Positions 10,617 through 19,418 of a stretch of DNA of 64,000 bases are shown in pieces (position 1 is the first letter of the stretch; each line of letters opens with the position of its first letter). The stretch comes from Halorhodospira halochloris (GTDB taxonomy: Bacteria > Pseudomonadota > Gammaproteobacteria > Nitrococcales > Halorhodospiraceae). The stretch covers positions 496,001 through 560,000 of the forward strand of contig NZ_AP017372.2 of NCBI RefSeq assembly GCF_002356555.2, in the 5' to 3' direction. The position numbers and the translations under genes are program-made. The notes under the pieces were generated by a model that worked only from the letters and a program-made list of their open reading frames with translations, was not told the DNA's origin and made no database searches.

Positions 10617-11669
10617 ATGTTGATCCTGGTAGTTTATCTTGCCCGTACAGTGATTCTGGCCGCGCTGGTAGCGTTGGCGGCGATACTGGCCTTGGATCTG
10701 GTCTTTGCCCTCGCCGATGGCGTCGCCGATGGTGATGAGAGTACTTTTGATGTGCTCCTAGCTGCGTTGCTCGATGCCCCAGAGCTGGCTTACGAGGCCT
10801 TTCCTTTTGCAACACTGATCGGATCGTTGATGGGGCTGGGTGCCTTGGCGGCTCGTCAAGAGCTGACAGCTATGCGGGCCGCAGGGGTATCGGTGGTGCA
10901 GATTGCCGGTGCGGTCATGGCTGGTGGGTTGGTGCTGGCGGTACTAGCTAGCGTTGTGGGTGAGTATGTGGTGCCCGCCGCTGAGCGCCAAATGGCTGCT
11001 ATGCAAGGCGCTGCAGAAGCGGACGAGTTGCGTACCGGGCCGGGTGGCGATCTGTGGGCCCGTGATGGGAGAGATTTCCTGCGCGCCGAACGACCCCGCT
11101 CAAGGTCCCACTTGCAGTCTGTGACCGTTTTCCGCTTTGCCGATGGCGAGCTCACAAAGCGCATAGGGGCTGAAGAGGCCTTTTATGACAATGGCAGCTG
11201 GAGGCTGGAGCAGGTTGAGGTAATTAGCTTTGATCAACAGGGGGTGGAGCTTGAGAAGCTCGACTCGTGGCGTTGGCCTGGTGAACTGCGACCTGATCTG
11301 CTTGCCTTGGTGGTAGCCGACCCGGAAAAGCTTCCTGCACTTGAGCTATGGCGATATATCCGTTATTTGGAGAATAATGATCTGGACAGTGCGCAGTACC
11401 GTTTGGCGCTCTGGGAGAAGATAGCTACTCCTCTGGCGACCCTGGCGATGATGCTGGTTACTGTGCCGTTGGTCTTTACCGCGGTGCGTTCTGCTGGTGC
11501 CGGTCAGCGCATAGTGGTGGGGATATTGGTCGGCGCGGCCTTTTTCCTGGTTAACCGGGCGCTCGGGCAGGCGGGGATTGTTTATGGTTTGCCGCCGTCG
11601 GTGGCTGCGTTGTTGCCGGTGGTGGTGTTTTTTATCATTGGTGCGGTGGGGGTCATGCGGGTCAGGTGA
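10617..11669 (+). CDS. lptG: LPS export permease subunit LptG
   Basis: This is the second half of the Lpt permease. The ATG at 10617 gives 350 residues with an N-terminal membrane segment (LILVVYLARTVILAAL), further segments around residues 55-75 and 95-120, a periplasmic beta-rich domain, and three C-terminal membrane segments. The usual MGLGALAARQELTAMRAAG coupling-helix region is present near residue 80. It is co-transcribed with lptF. Its stop codon lies inside the left tip of a 300-bp palindrome. Confidence 0.93.
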   Translation: MLILVVYLARTVILAALVALAAILALDLVFALADGVADGDESTFDVLLAALLDAPELAYEAFPFATLIGSLMGLGALAARQELTAMRAAGVSVVQIAGAVMAGGLVLAVLASVVGEYVVPAAERQMAAMQGAAEADELRTGPGGDLWARDGRDFLRAERPRSRSHLQSVTVFRFADGELTKRIGAEEAFYDNGSWRLEQVEVISFDQQGVELEKLDSWRWPGELRPDLLALVVADPEKLPALELWRYIRYLENNDLDSAQYRLALWEKIATPLATLAMMLVTVPLVFTAVRSAGAGQRIVVGILVGAAFFLVNRALGQAGIVYGLPPSVAALLPVVVFFIIGAVGVMRVR

Positions 11670-11967
11670 TTAGCGGTTTCATTGAGTCGGGTGGGGCGGT
11701 AGTGGGAGACGCAGTAAATCTGCCCCTAGTTAGAGTCTCTCAAAACACCCCTCAGGGCCATTTCGCTCCCCGGTGTGGAGGACGCCGTGAATCCGTCCCT
11801 GGAGGCTTCATGGCGCCATCCATGGCGCCAAGACCTCCACACCGGGGCAGCGCAATGGCCCTGGGGGTGTTTTGAGAGGCGGCCGGGCAGATTCATAGCG
11901 CTGCCCTAGATGCCGTGATCTCTACTACCGCACTAACCCGGCTCAATGAGACCGCTAATCGGTGGCC
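11668..11967. repeat. Extended palindrome around an intact element
   Basis: The repeat at 11736-11879 is enclosed by a further pair of inverted arms. The left tip GATTAGCGGTTTCATTGAG (from 11668) matches, inverted, CTCAATGAGACCGCTAATC (ending near 11964). The inner flanks GCGGTAGTGGGAGA and TCTCTACTACCGC also pair, with small gaps. The whole 300 bp could form one long interrupted hairpin just after lptG. Three more copies of the GATTAGCG tip occur nearby, two of them at 12354-12379 and 12387-12412 in inverted orientation. Confidence 0.7.
11736..11879 (-). repeat. Palindromic element, copy 1 (core reversed)
   Basis: The left end TCTCTCAAAACACCCC pairs with the right end GGTGTTTTGAGAGG. Next come CGGTGTGGAGG and CCTCCACACCGG, and then an asymmetric core containing CATGGCGCCATCCATGGCGC. 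The core asymmetry gives its orientation, here opposite to copies 2 and 3. It lies between the convergent lptG and RDD genes. Confidence 0.9.
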
Positions 11968-12461
11968 CTTAGTCAGGCTGTCGTTGGCTGCCAAAGTCCT
12001 TACATAATTGGCGGATGATTCAGTAATTAGCATATCTATTGGGCTGCTAGCAGCTGAGACTTGCTGACAAGCGCTGCGTCGATTTCTTCTTTCAGGGTGT
12101 TACCGCTCTTCTTTACAAACCAGTTGCTGGCCTTTCGGGCCCTGTCGAGAGCCCTGAGAGTGTGGTCAGGCGGCTGGCAACCCGCATGGTTGTCCACGGG
12201 CTGTCCATACGGCCCGTAGGGCTCAGGGCGGTGCAAAGCGCTTGTCTACAAGTCCACATAGCTAAGGAAAAGGAGATGGCGGCGGGCCGCAGAAAAGCAT
12301 CAGCATGTTTGAATGCTCCGCCAAATTTATACGGTTTTTCAAAGCTAATAACACCCCGCTCGATGAAACCGCTAATCGGCCGCCTCGCCGGGCTCTACGA
12401 GATCGCTAATCGATTTAGCAGGGCCACGAATTGGGGGGGCTTTGGCGTCTTCCCTGTGCAG
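11968..12461. other. Gene-poor stretch between two repeat copies
   Basis: I see no convincing gene here. A 66-codon reverse frame (12036-12236, ending EIDAALVSKSQLLAAQ) and a 102-codon forward frame (12162-12470) are open, but neither has a clear ribosome site or a recognisable family. Both may be remnants. Two copies of an AGACCGCTAATCGG-like motif lie at 12354-12412 and match the tips of the palindrome at 11668-11967. Confidence 0.5.
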
Positions 12462-12610
12462 CGTCATTAAAACTCCCCCTGAGCCATTTCGAAATGCCCC
12501 GGTGTGGAGGTCTTGGCGCCATGGATGGCGCCATGAAGCCTCCAGGGACGGATTCACGGCGTCCTCCACACCGGGGCAGCGAAATGGCTCAGCAGGGAGT
12601 TTTAATGACG
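12462..12610 (+). repeat. Palindromic element, copy 2
   Basis: The arms CGTCATTAAAACTCCC and GGGAGTTTTAATGACG are perfect complements, followed inward by GAGCCATTTCG and CGAAATGGCTC. The core holds TGGCGCCATGGATGGCGCCA and CGGATTCACGGCG. The outer ends differ from the CCTCTAAAAC type of other copies. It ends 21 bases past the stop of the reverse RDD gene, so a transcript of that gene would read into it. Confidence 0.9.
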
Positions 12611-12630
12611 TCCTGGAAGAATCAACCCGC

Positions 12631-13080
12631 CTATTCCTCATCCCGCTGGATAAGCCAAGTTCCCGCGAACCGGTCGTGAAAAGTGCGGCGTTCGGGGTCA
12701 AACAGGGCCCACAGGAAGCCGCCGCCAGCGGCGAGCCAGGAGATGATGGCGAGGAAGAAACGGATGCTGGCTTGTCTGAGCGAGGGCCTATGTCCGTCAG
12801 AGTTGACTATGTTCAGTTTCCAGGCGCGCATGCCCAGTGTGGCGCCATCGTGCATCCAAAAGCCGACAAAAAACAGGTATAGAATGGCGGCGAGATAGAT
12901 GCGCAGAACGGGGTCGCCGGGCGATACCTCTTCGCTGGAAGTAATATAGTGGCTGCCCATGACGTAGATCAGCGTGCCTATCACGAGTACTGATATGGTC
13001 AGCAGAAAGTCGTAGAAGAGTGCAGCTAGTCGCGTGCCCCATGAGGGTGCTTTAGGTGATTTGCGGGGCTTGTCAGGCAT
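12631..13080 (-). CDS. RDD family membrane protein
   Basis: This is a 149-residue inner-membrane protein of the RDD family, named for conserved Arg-Asp-Asp residues. An N-terminal basic region (PDKPRKSPKAPSWGTRLAAL) leads into membrane segments at about 20-42 and 63-83. A GMRAWKLNIVN motif near residue 88 follows, then a third segment at about 108-128 and FDPERRTFHDRFAGTWLI at the end, all typical. The molecular role of the family is mostly unknown; some members are linked to ion transport. An RDD gene next to lptFG is common in gammaproteobacteria. Confidence 0.9.
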   Translation of the reverse strand: MPDKPRKSPKAPSWGTRLAALFYDFLLTISVLVIGTLIYVMGSHYITSSEEVSPGDPVLRIYLAAILYLFFVGFWMHDGATLGMRAWKLNIVNSDGHRPSLRQASIRFFLAIISWLAAGGGFLWALFDPERRTFHDRFAGTWLIQRDEE

Positions 13081-13133
13081 GTTCGGTCGGGGTGAGTGGT
13101 AGCTGGCTGGTAAGCAGATGGAGTGTGACTAAA

Positions 13134-13208
13134 TGGCGCTCCCAAGGGGATTTGAACCCCTGTTTCCGCCTTGAGAGGGCGGCGTCCTAACCGCTAGACG
13201 ATGGGAGC
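13134..13208 (-). tRNA. tRNA-Glu (CTC)
   Basis: The reverse strand reads GCTCCCATCGTCTAGCGGTT at the 5' end. The anticodon loop is CTCTCAA (anticodon CTC) between CCGCC and GGCGG stems. The T loop is GTTCAAATC, and the acceptor end TGGGAGCGCCA has CCA encoded. It faces away from pcnB. Confidence 0.95.
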
Positions 13209-13350
13209 TCGTGGTCGCGTTATAATCGCTGTAGGCAAAGCCTACATAAACTTTTAATAATATTGGGGGTCAACCCATCAAGCTAAGCCTGCTATTATAC
13301 AGGTTAGTCAACCACGGACAAGGGTATGAGTAATTTCTTCGAGGAGTTTT

Positions 13351-14742
13351 GTGAGTCTGGACGGACCTAAAGATGTAGAGCCGAGAATCATTCCGCGCGA
13401 TGCGCATCGTGTCTCACGCGCTGATATAAGCGATAACGCTTTGAAGGTGCTGTATAGGTTGCGTAAGGCCGGTTATCAAGCTTATATGGTGGGCGGCGGG
13501 GTGCGCGACCTGTCATTGGGGCGAGAGCCGAAAGATTTTGATGTGGCTACCGATGCTCGTCCGGAAGAGGTGCGAGGGCTGTTTCGTAACTGCCGCCTGA
13601 TTGGACGGCGGTTCAGATTAGCGCATGTTCATTTTGGCCCCGAGATCATTGAGGTAGCTACCTTTCGGGCGATGCATGACCCTGATCAGGATGATCTGCA
13701 GGGCGATGTTGTTTATGAAAAGGGCCGCATAGTCCGGGACAACGTCTACGGCACATTAAGTGAGGATGCGTTGCGGCGCGATTTTACGGTCAATTCACTG
13801 TATTACAACATCGACGATTTCTCGGTAGTTGATCATGCCGGCGGCATGGATGACCTTCATGCCGGAGTAATTAGGCTTATCGGTGATCCGCATGAGCGCT
13901 TTCAAGAGGATCCGGTGCGGATGCTCAGGGCGGTGCGCTTTGCGCTCAAGCTCGGTTTTCGTATCCATCCGGATACGGCGCGACCGATACCAGAGCTAGC
14001 CCCCACCCTGGCCGATATGCCGGCAGCCCGGCTGTTTGATGAAGTGCTCAAGCTCTTTCTCTCGGGGATGGCGCTGGAATCATTCGAGATGCTACGCCAT
14101 TTCTCGCTCTTTGATCCCTTGCTGCCGGTGACAAGCGAGGCGCTGAAAGAAGATGGCGATGAGTCATGGGTCCCCTTTTTAGCCGCTGCATTGCGCAGCA
14201 CGGATGAGCGGGTGGGGGCGGATAAGCCGGTGACCCCGGCCTTTCTCTTTGCTGCACTGCTCTGGCCGGCGGTGCGCAAGCGCGAGCGGGAGTTGCGGGC
14301 GGCGGGAGAGCAACCGGCACCGGCCATCCAGCAGGCCGGGTCTGAGGTGCAATCGGCGCAGCAGTCACGCATAGCGCTGCCCAAGCGCTTTAGCATTCCT
14401 ATGCGCGAGATCTGGTCGCTGCAGGCGCGTTTGGAACGCCGCGGAGCCCGGCGTGCTCAACGACTGATGCGCCATCCTAGGTTCCGGGCAGCTTATGACT
14501 TTCTCGAGTTGCGCGCTGGTAGTGGCGATGCGCCAAGCGAGCTGGCGCAATGGTGGCGGCAACTGCAACAGGATTCGCCTAACTCGCCAGCTGCCAAGCA
14601 GCAGGGGAAAAGTAGGGAGGAGAACGGCGCGAGCACTGCTAATGCCGACGATAAAGCTGCTAATAAGCCCCGCCGAGGTTCACGGCGGCGAGGTAAAAGA
14701 GGCGGTGCTAAGGGGCGCAGCAAGGTGAGTGAGGAGGGTTAA
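13351..14742 (+). CDS. pcnB: Poly(A) polymerase I
   Basis: It adds 3' poly(A) tails to RNA, which promotes decay. The 463 residues start at a GTG with GAGGAG 6 bases upstream. The class II nucleotidyltransferase head is visible as GGGVRDLSLGREPKDFDVAT near residue 48, with the catalytic DFD. An RFQEDPVRMLRAVRFA block near residue 180 follows, typical of the CCA/poly(A) polymerase family. The last 45 residues are Lys/Arg-rich (RRGSRRRGKRGG), as in other PcnB proteins. It is directly joined to folK, an order conserved in gammaproteobacteria. Confidence 0.96.
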   Translation: MSLDGPKDVEPRIIPRDAHRVSRADISDNALKVLYRLRKAGYQAYMVGGGVRDLSLGREPKDFDVATDARPEEVRGLFRNCRLIGRRFRLAHVHFGPEIIEVATFRAMHDPDQDDLQGDVVYEKGRIVRDNVYGTLSEDALRRDFTVNSLYYNIDDFSVVDHAGGMDDLHAGVIRLIGDPHERFQEDPVRMLRAVRFALKLGFRIHPDTARPIPELAPTLADMPAARLFDEVLKLFLSGMALESFEMLRHFSLFDPLLPVTSEALKEDGDESWVPFLAAALRSTDERVGADKPVTPAFLFAALLWPAVRKRERELRAAGEQPAPAIQQAGSEVQSAQQSRIALPKRFSIPMREIWSLQARLERRGARRAQRLMRHPRFRAAYDFLELRAGSGDAPSELAQWWRQLQQDSPNSPAAKQQGKSREENGASTANADDKAANKPRRGSRRRGKRGGAKGRSKVSEEG

Positions 14743-15246
14743 GTGGCTATTGTGCCCGCCTACATCGGTATGGGCAGTAATCTGCATAACCCGCCGCGGC
14801 AGTTGAGGCAGGCCCTTGCTCATCTCGCTGAGCTGAGTTCGGCCACTTTGATGCAGGTCTCCGGGTTCTATCGTAATCCTGCTATGAATGCGCCGGGTTT
14901 GGCGGAGCAGCCGGATTTCGTCAATGCGGTGGCGAGGCTTGATTCGCAGCTCTCGCCCCATGAGCTATTGGATCAGTTGCAGGCTATTGAGAGGCGGCAG
15001 CACCGCCAGCGTGATCGGGATTTGCGCTGGGGGCCGCGAACATTGGACTTGGATTTGTTAGTTTATGGGGATGTTCAGCTCGCTGATGACAGGCTAACAA
15101 TACCTCATCCGGGGCTAGAGCACCGGCCGTTTGTCGTCTTTCCTCTAGTGGAGATCGAGCCGCAGCTGATAGTCCCCGGTATGGGGGAGATTGGCGAGAT
15201 AGCTGCCCGGTTAGATGCTGGTCAGCTCCTGCGAATCGATTCATAG
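14743..15246 (+). CDS. folK: 2-amino-4-hydroxy-6-hydroxymethyldihydropteridine diphosphokinase
   Basis: It transfers pyrophosphate from ATP to hydroxymethyl-dihydropterin in folate synthesis. The 167 residues start with a GTG immediately after the pcnB stop, with GAGGAGGG inside the end of pcnB. Family motifs are YIGMGSNLHNPPRQL near residue 6, the RDLRWGPRTLDLDLLVYG block near residue 90 with the metal-binding DLD, and IPHPGLEHRPFVVFPL near residue 122. It is followed by panB after 48 bases. Confidence 0.96.
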   Translation: MAIVPAYIGMGSNLHNPPRQLRQALAHLAELSSATLMQVSGFYRNPAMNAPGLAEQPDFVNAVARLDSQLSPHELLDQLQAIERRQHRQRDRDLRWGPRTLDLDLLVYGDVQLADDRLTIPHPGLEHRPFVVFPLVEIEPQLIVPGMGEIGEIAARLDAGQLLRIDS

Positions 15247-15294
15247 ATTTTTTTAGTGCGTGCCGATTGCACAGTAACGGCATGCGGAGGTGGT

Positions 15295-16155
15295 ATGAGC
15301 GCTAGTGCCAGTGGTAGTCAAAGCAGAGGATCTGGCCATGGTGAGTCGGATGCCCCGATAACGCCGGTGACTGTTGCTGCCCTTGCGGCGATGAAATCAA
15401 GGGCGGAGCCGATTGCTTGTCTGACAGCGTATGACTTCGGCTTCGCCGCGGCCTGTGATCAGTCCGGGGTAGACTTGCTGCTAGTGGGTGACTCATTGGG
15501 GATGGTCGTCCAGGGGCATGAGACGACGCTGCCAGTGAGTGTTGATGATGTTGTCTACCACACCCAGTGTGTTGCCAGAGGTGCCCAGCGAGCGTTGGTG
15601 GTGGCTGATATGCCGTTTATGAGCCACACCGATGTTGAGTTGGGGCTGCTCAATGCCGGTAAACTGATGAAGGCAGGCGGGGCGCAGATGGTCAAGCTCG
15701 AGGGGGGTGCGGAGCAGGCGGCCCTAGTCGAGCGGTTGACCGAGAATGGTATCCCGGTATGTGCCCACCTCGGGTTGAAGCCTCAGCGGGTCCATAAGTT
15801 GGGCGGTTATCGGGTGCAAGGTAGGGCAGAGCAGGAGGCCCGGGATATGGAGGCGGACGCCAAAGCCCTTGAGCAGGCGGGGGCGGATCTGCTGATTCTC
15901 GAGTGCGTGCCGGCGGAATTGGCCAAGCATTTGGCGCAGAGCCTGCGGATGCCGGTTGTGGGCATCGGTGCTGGACGCGGCTGTGATGGCCAAATCCTGG
16001 TTCTTCATGATGTGCTAGGGGTGACTAGGCACCCACCCCGCTTCGCCGAGGATTTTGGTAGTTCGGCTGGTGGGGTAATGGCTGCCATTAGGGCGTATGT
16101 AACGGCGGTCAAACAGGCCACATTCCCTGGTAAGGAGCACGAGTTTAAGGCGTGA
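15295..16155 (+). CDS. panB: 3-methyl-2-oxobutanoate hydroxymethyltransferase
   Basis: It makes ketopantoate from ketoisovalerate and methylenetetrahydrofolate, the first step of pantothenate synthesis. The ATG at 15295 has GGAGG 4 bases upstream, giving 286 residues. The first 25 are Ser/Gly-rich and extra relative to E. coli. Family motifs are LLLVGDSLGMVVQGHETTLP near residue 62 and GIGAGRGCDGQILVLHD near residue 222. Its substrate derives from the ilv pathway at the left end of the window. The stop overlaps the panC start as GTGA. Confidence 0.97.
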   Translation: MSASASGSQSRGSGHGESDAPITPVTVAALAAMKSRAEPIACLTAYDFGFAAACDQSGVDLLLVGDSLGMVVQGHETTLPVSVDDVVYHTQCVARGAQRALVVADMPFMSHTDVELGLLNAGKLMKAGGAQMVKLEGGAEQAALVERLTENGIPVCAHLGLKPQRVHKLGGYRVQGRAEQEARDMEADAKALEQAGADLLILECVPAELAKHLAQSLRMPVVGIGAGRGCDGQILVLHDVLGVTRHPPRFAEDFGSSAGGVMAAIRAYVTAVKQATFPGKEHEFKA

Positions 16156-17006
16156 TACAGCTAAGCGAACGCCATGAGATGCGCCAGCAAGCCCGCCACT
16201 GGCGGGCTCGAGGAGAACGTATCGGTCTGGTGCCGACTATGGGTAATCTGCATCAGGGCCACCTAAAGCTGGTGGAGGAGCTATCGAACCACGTCGATAG
16301 GCTGGTGGTCTCAGTCTTTGTTAATCCCTTGCAGTTTGGTCCTAGCGAAGATTATGAGTCCTATCCGCGCACCCTGGCAGATGATTTGCGCGCTCTCGCT
16401 GGCTATCCGGTAGACGCGGTCTTCGCTCCCTCAGCGGAGCAGATGTATCCGCGCGGTGCCCCGGCAACCACGATTGATCTGCCTGCGCTTACCAATACCC
16501 TATGCGGCGCTGATAGGCCTGGCCATTTTGCCGGGGTGGCGCTGGTTGTGGCCAAGTTGTTCAATATTGTTGAGCCGGATGCCGCGGCGTTTGGTAATAA
16601 GGATTATCAGCAGCTACAGGTGATCCGCCGCTTGGTACAGGATCTTGACTATCCGGTTGAGATTCTGGGAGTTGCGACTGTGCGTGAAGCGGATGGCTTG
16701 GCTCTAAGTTCGCGGAACAACTATCTGGATGCTGAGCAACGTCGTGTCGCCGCCGAGCTCTATGCGACCCTGCAGGAGATGGTGGCCGAGCTGCGCGCCG
16801 GGCGTCGCGATTATCAACAGCTGGAGGCGGCGGGCGCAACACGACTTAGGCAGGCGGGCTTTTCACGCGTGGATTATCTGGCAATTCGCCGCAGCGACGA
16901 TCTGGCTGCGCCGTCTCCGGCTGATACCGAGCTGGTCTGCCTGGGAGCAGCGCAGGTAGGGGCAGCCCGACTTATTGACAATATCGCAGTGCGATTGATC
17001 GACTAG
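16152..17006 (+). CDS. panC: Pantothenate synthetase
   Basis: It joins pantoate and beta-alanine using ATP. The 284 residues carry the HIGH-like motif in PTMGNLHQGHLKLV near residue 28, FVNPLQFGPSEDY near residue 57, FGNKDYQQL near residue 150, and the KMSKS-like LALSSRNNYL near residue 184. The start is a GTG overlapping the panB stop by 4 bases, indicating translational coupling in a panBCD operon. Confidence 0.97.
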   Translation: MIQLSERHEMRQQARHWRARGERIGLVPTMGNLHQGHLKLVEELSNHVDRLVVSVFVNPLQFGPSEDYESYPRTLADDLRALAGYPVDAVFAPSAEQMYPRGAPATTIDLPALTNTLCGADRPGHFAGVALVVAKLFNIVEPDAAAFGNKDYQQLQVIRRLVQDLDYPVEILGVATVREADGLALSSRNNYLDAEQRRVAAELYATLQEMVAELRAGRRDYQQLEAAGATRLRQAGFSRVDYLAIRRSDDLAAPSPADTELVCLGAAQVGAARLIDNIAVRLID

Positions 17007-17111
17007 GCTCCTGGAGGCATAATTGCCGAGCCTTGTCAGTTGTGCAGGTGCACATGACTAAACAATCAGGTATGGTTGAAACGAGACTATGTGGTGCGAG
17101 GTGATCAAGTA

Positions 17112-17492
17112 ATGCAAATGACGATGCTCAAGGGTAAGCTCCATAAGGCGCGGGTGACCCAGACCGAACTCGAGTATGAGGGGTCTTGCGCCATAGATGC
17201 CGAGCTCCTGGAGGCTAGCGGTATTCGCGAGTACGAGCAGATCCATGTCTACAACATTGAGAATGGAGAGCGCTTTGTAACTTATGCGATAACCGGTGAG
17301 CATGGCTCGCGAATGATCTCAATGAACGGGGCGGCTGCGCATAAGTGTAACGAGGGTGATAGGGTCATTATCTGCGCTTACGCTGGGCTTGATAGCGAGG
17401 AGTTGGCCGGTTTCCAGCCGCGCTTGGTCTACCTTGATGAGGCAAACCGGGTCACCCACCGGCGTGGCCAGATCCCTTTGCAAGTGGCCTGA
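17112..17492 (+). CDS. panD: Aspartate 1-decarboxylase proenzyme
   Basis: It decarboxylates aspartate to beta-alanine, the other substrate of PanC. The 126 residues include the self-cleavage site in EYEGSCAID, where the serine becomes the pyruvoyl cofactor, and the conserved [15 protein letters not shown] and TYAITG segments. The ATG at 17112 has GAGGTGA upstream; a TTG at 17076 lacks a good site. It closes the pan operon 105 bases after panC and converges with queG. Confidence 0.96.
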   Translation: MQMTMLKGKLHKARVTQTELEYEGSCAIDAELLEASGIREYEQIHVYNIENGERFVTYAITGEHGSRMISMNGAAAHKCNEGDRVIICAYAGLDSEELAGFQPRLVYLDEANRVTHRRGQIPLQVA

Positions 17493-17531
17493 GCGTGTTG
17501 CACGCGGCGCTCCGGTAGGAGGTGGCGGAGC

Positions 17532-18596
17532 CTACCCGTGCCCTAGCCTCTCAAGTGCCCACCTGACGTGCTCTCGGACAACAGCGGAGGGATCACTCAA
17601 CCCGCTGTTGAGGGCACTTACCGACTCTGCTGATGGCGCGCAGTTGCCAAGCGCGACCGCTAGATTGCGCCGCCAGCGCTCATAGCCTGCGCGACGAATG
17701 ACCATGCCTGCGGTTCGGTCCAAGAAGGTCGCCTCATCCCACTCAAAGAGGTGAGCCAAAAGGGCGTTATCGAGGCCGTGGCGGGGTTGAAAATCATCCA
17801 GTGCTGTCTGTGCTGTTTGATGGTTCCAGGGGCATACCTGCTGACAGGAGTCGCAGCCGAAGATCCGGTTGCCGATGGCCGGGCGCAACTCCTCGGGGAT
17901 GCTGCCGGGGTGCTCGATGGTTAAGTATGAGACGCAGCGCCGCGCATCTAGCTGATAAGGGCTGAGCAGGGCTTGGCTGGGGCAGTTGTGTAGGCAGGCG
18001 CGACAACTGCCGCAGTGGTTGCTAACCGGCGAGTCTGGAGCTAAGGGTAGGCTGACGAATAGCTCACCGAGCAGGCAGTAAGAGCCTGCGTCCTTACAGA
18101 TGAGCTGGGTGTTCTTGCCCACCCAGCCTATTCCCGCCTGACGGGCTAGCGCCCGCTCGAGCACCGGCGCGCTGTCGACGAAGGTGCGGTGGCTAATTGG
18201 GCCGTGGCTGGAGTACTCTTGGGCAATCCTCTGTCCGAGCAGGGCAAGCCGTTGACGCAACACCTTATGGTAGTCACGCCCTAGGGCGTAGCGGGCGACA
18301 TAGCCGCGCGAGGGTTCGGCTAGGACCGCTTGTTGCGCAGCAGAAGTAGCCGGAAAGTGGTCCATGCGGACCACAATGATTGCTTGTGCGTCAGGGAAAA
18401 GCTGCTTGGGGCGGGCCCTTTTGCGGCCATGACGGGCCATGAAGTGCATCTCGCCGTGGCGCTGCTGGCGCAGCCAGTCCAGCAGCCGCTCTTCATCCTC
18501 GATCGGCAGGTGCGGTGCGGCTATGCGACAGTCACTGAAGCCCAGCTCTTTGGCCCAGGAGCGGATCGGGGCGGGATCGATAGGCTCGGTTGACAT
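17532..18596 (-). CDS. queG: Epoxyqueuosine reductase
   Basis: This cobalamin-dependent enzyme reduces epoxyqueuosine to queuosine in the tRNA wobble position. The 354 residues hold two ferredoxin-like 4Fe-4S motifs, CGSCRACLHNCP near residue 197 and CDSCQQVCPWN near residue 246. The N-terminal DUF1730 region carries RYALGRDYHKVLRQRL near residue 100. A HEAT-like C-terminus follows. It is divergent from tsaE with only 48 bases between starts, the usual arrangement in this class. Confidence 0.96.
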   Translation of the reverse strand: MSTEPIDPAPIRSWAKELGFSDCRIAAPHLPIEDEERLLDWLRQQRHGEMHFMARHGRKRARPKQLFPDAQAIIVVRMDHFPATSAAQQAVLAEPSRGYVARYALGRDYHKVLRQRLALLGQRIAQEYSSHGPISHRTFVDSAPVLERALARQAGIGWVGKNTQLICKDAGSYCLLGELFVSLPLAPDSPVSNHCGSCRACLHNCPSQALLSPYQLDARRCVSYLTIEHPGSIPEELRPAIGNRIFGCDSCQQVCPWNHQTAQTALDDFQPRHGLDNALLAHLFEWDEATFLDRTAGMVIRRAGYERWRRNLAVALGNCAPSAESVSALNSGLSDPSAVVREHVRWALERLGHG

Positions 18597-18644
18597 TTTT
18601 ATCCTACAGTCTTTGTGAGTAGTCGGTTTTTAGGTGTTTTTGCC

Positions 18645-19241
18645 ATGCAGGATCCGCACGAATTAGGCCCGTGCAACACAACTATGGCCGAGTATGCCAG
18701 TTGTGGCGAAACGGTGAAGTTTCAATTGCCCGATTGTGCCGCTACCGCCGCCTTGGGAGCCGCCATAGGCAGGGCCTTTAGTGCCGGGATGGTCTATCTG
18801 TATGGCGATCTGGGTGCCGGCAAGACCAGCATGGTGCGCGCTCTGCTGCGCAGCCGTGGCGTCGAGGGGGCGGTGCGCAGCCCAACCTATACCCTTGTCG
18901 AGACCTATGAAACCGACACGGGGCGCGTCTTCCATCTCGACTTATACCGCCTGGCGGAGCCTGAAGAGTTGCATTTTATCGGCCTGGATGAACTAGAGGC
19001 GGCAGACCTGTTGACTCTAGTCGAGTGGCCTGAGCGCGGCAGTGGCGTGCTGCCTGCGGCCGATTTGGTGGTTAGGCTGGAGCACTGTAACTTTCCAGGG
19101 GAGGGCGGGTCTGCAATAGATGCCACCGATCCTGCCGACAGCCCTCGCCATGTCGAGCTTGAGCCAAGGAGTGATTCTTCAGCCGAATCGCTGCGGCGAG
19201 CTTTATCACTTCTTGATATCCCGAGTTGCAGTTCTAAGTAG
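18645..19241 (+). CDS. tsaE: tRNA threonylcarbamoyladenosine biosynthesis ATPase TsaE
   Basis: It is the P-loop ATPase that works with TsaB and TsaD to place t6A at position 37 of ANN-decoding tRNAs. Walker A is GDLGAGKTSMVRALLR near residue 56, followed by SPTYTLVETYET and HLDLYRL, the family signature. I chose the ATG at 18645 (AGGTG upstream); a GTG at 18615 and an ATG at 18684 are alternatives. It has a C-terminal extension of about 30 acidic residues. nnr, which normally lies beside it, has moved to 21062-22651. Confidence 0.93.
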   Translation: MQDPHELGPCNTTMAEYASCGETVKFQLPDCAATAALGAAIGRAFSAGMVYLYGDLGAGKTSMVRALLRSRGVEGAVRSPTYTLVETYETDTGRVFHLDLYRLAEPEELHFIGLDELEAADLLTLVEWPERGSGVLPAADLVVRLEHCNFPGEGGSAIDATDPADSPRHVELEPRSDSSAESLRRALSLLDIPSCSSK

Positions 19242-19263
19242 CTCCCTAATTACTATCCCTAAA

Positions 19264-19418
19264 GCCGCCTCTAAGGGCTTCCCCTGAGCCGCTTGGCTGC
19301 CCTGGGGTGGAGGTCTTGGCGCCAGGGATGGCGCCATGAAGCCTCCAGGGATGGATTCACGGCGTCCTCCACCCCCAGGGCAGCCAAGCGGCTCAGGGGA
19401 AGTCCTTAGAGGCGCCTT
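19264..19418 (+). repeat. Palindromic element, copy 3
   Basis: The arms GCCTCTAAGGGCTTCCCC and GGGGAAGTCCTTAGAGG pair. Inward, GAGCCGCTTGGCTGCCC pairs with GGGCAGCCAAGCGGCTC. The core is the common one with TGGCGCCAGGGATGGCGCCA. The middle pair is GGGGTGGAGG with CCTCCACCCC rather than the usual GGTGTGGAGG, and both sides have changed together. Confidence 0.92.

Noticed and set aside
12036-12236. A 66-codon reverse frame as a gene
   Set aside because: No good ribosome site and no recognisable family; it is reported only within the gene-poor stretch.
13221-13226. TATAAT as a promoter of pcnB
   Set aside because: A matching -35 box would fall inside the tRNA-Glu gene with no consensus, and the distance to pcnB is over 120 bases.
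17509-17536. Short inverted repeat between panD and queG as a terminator
   Set aside because: Two alternative overlapping pairings are weak and no T run follows on either strand.
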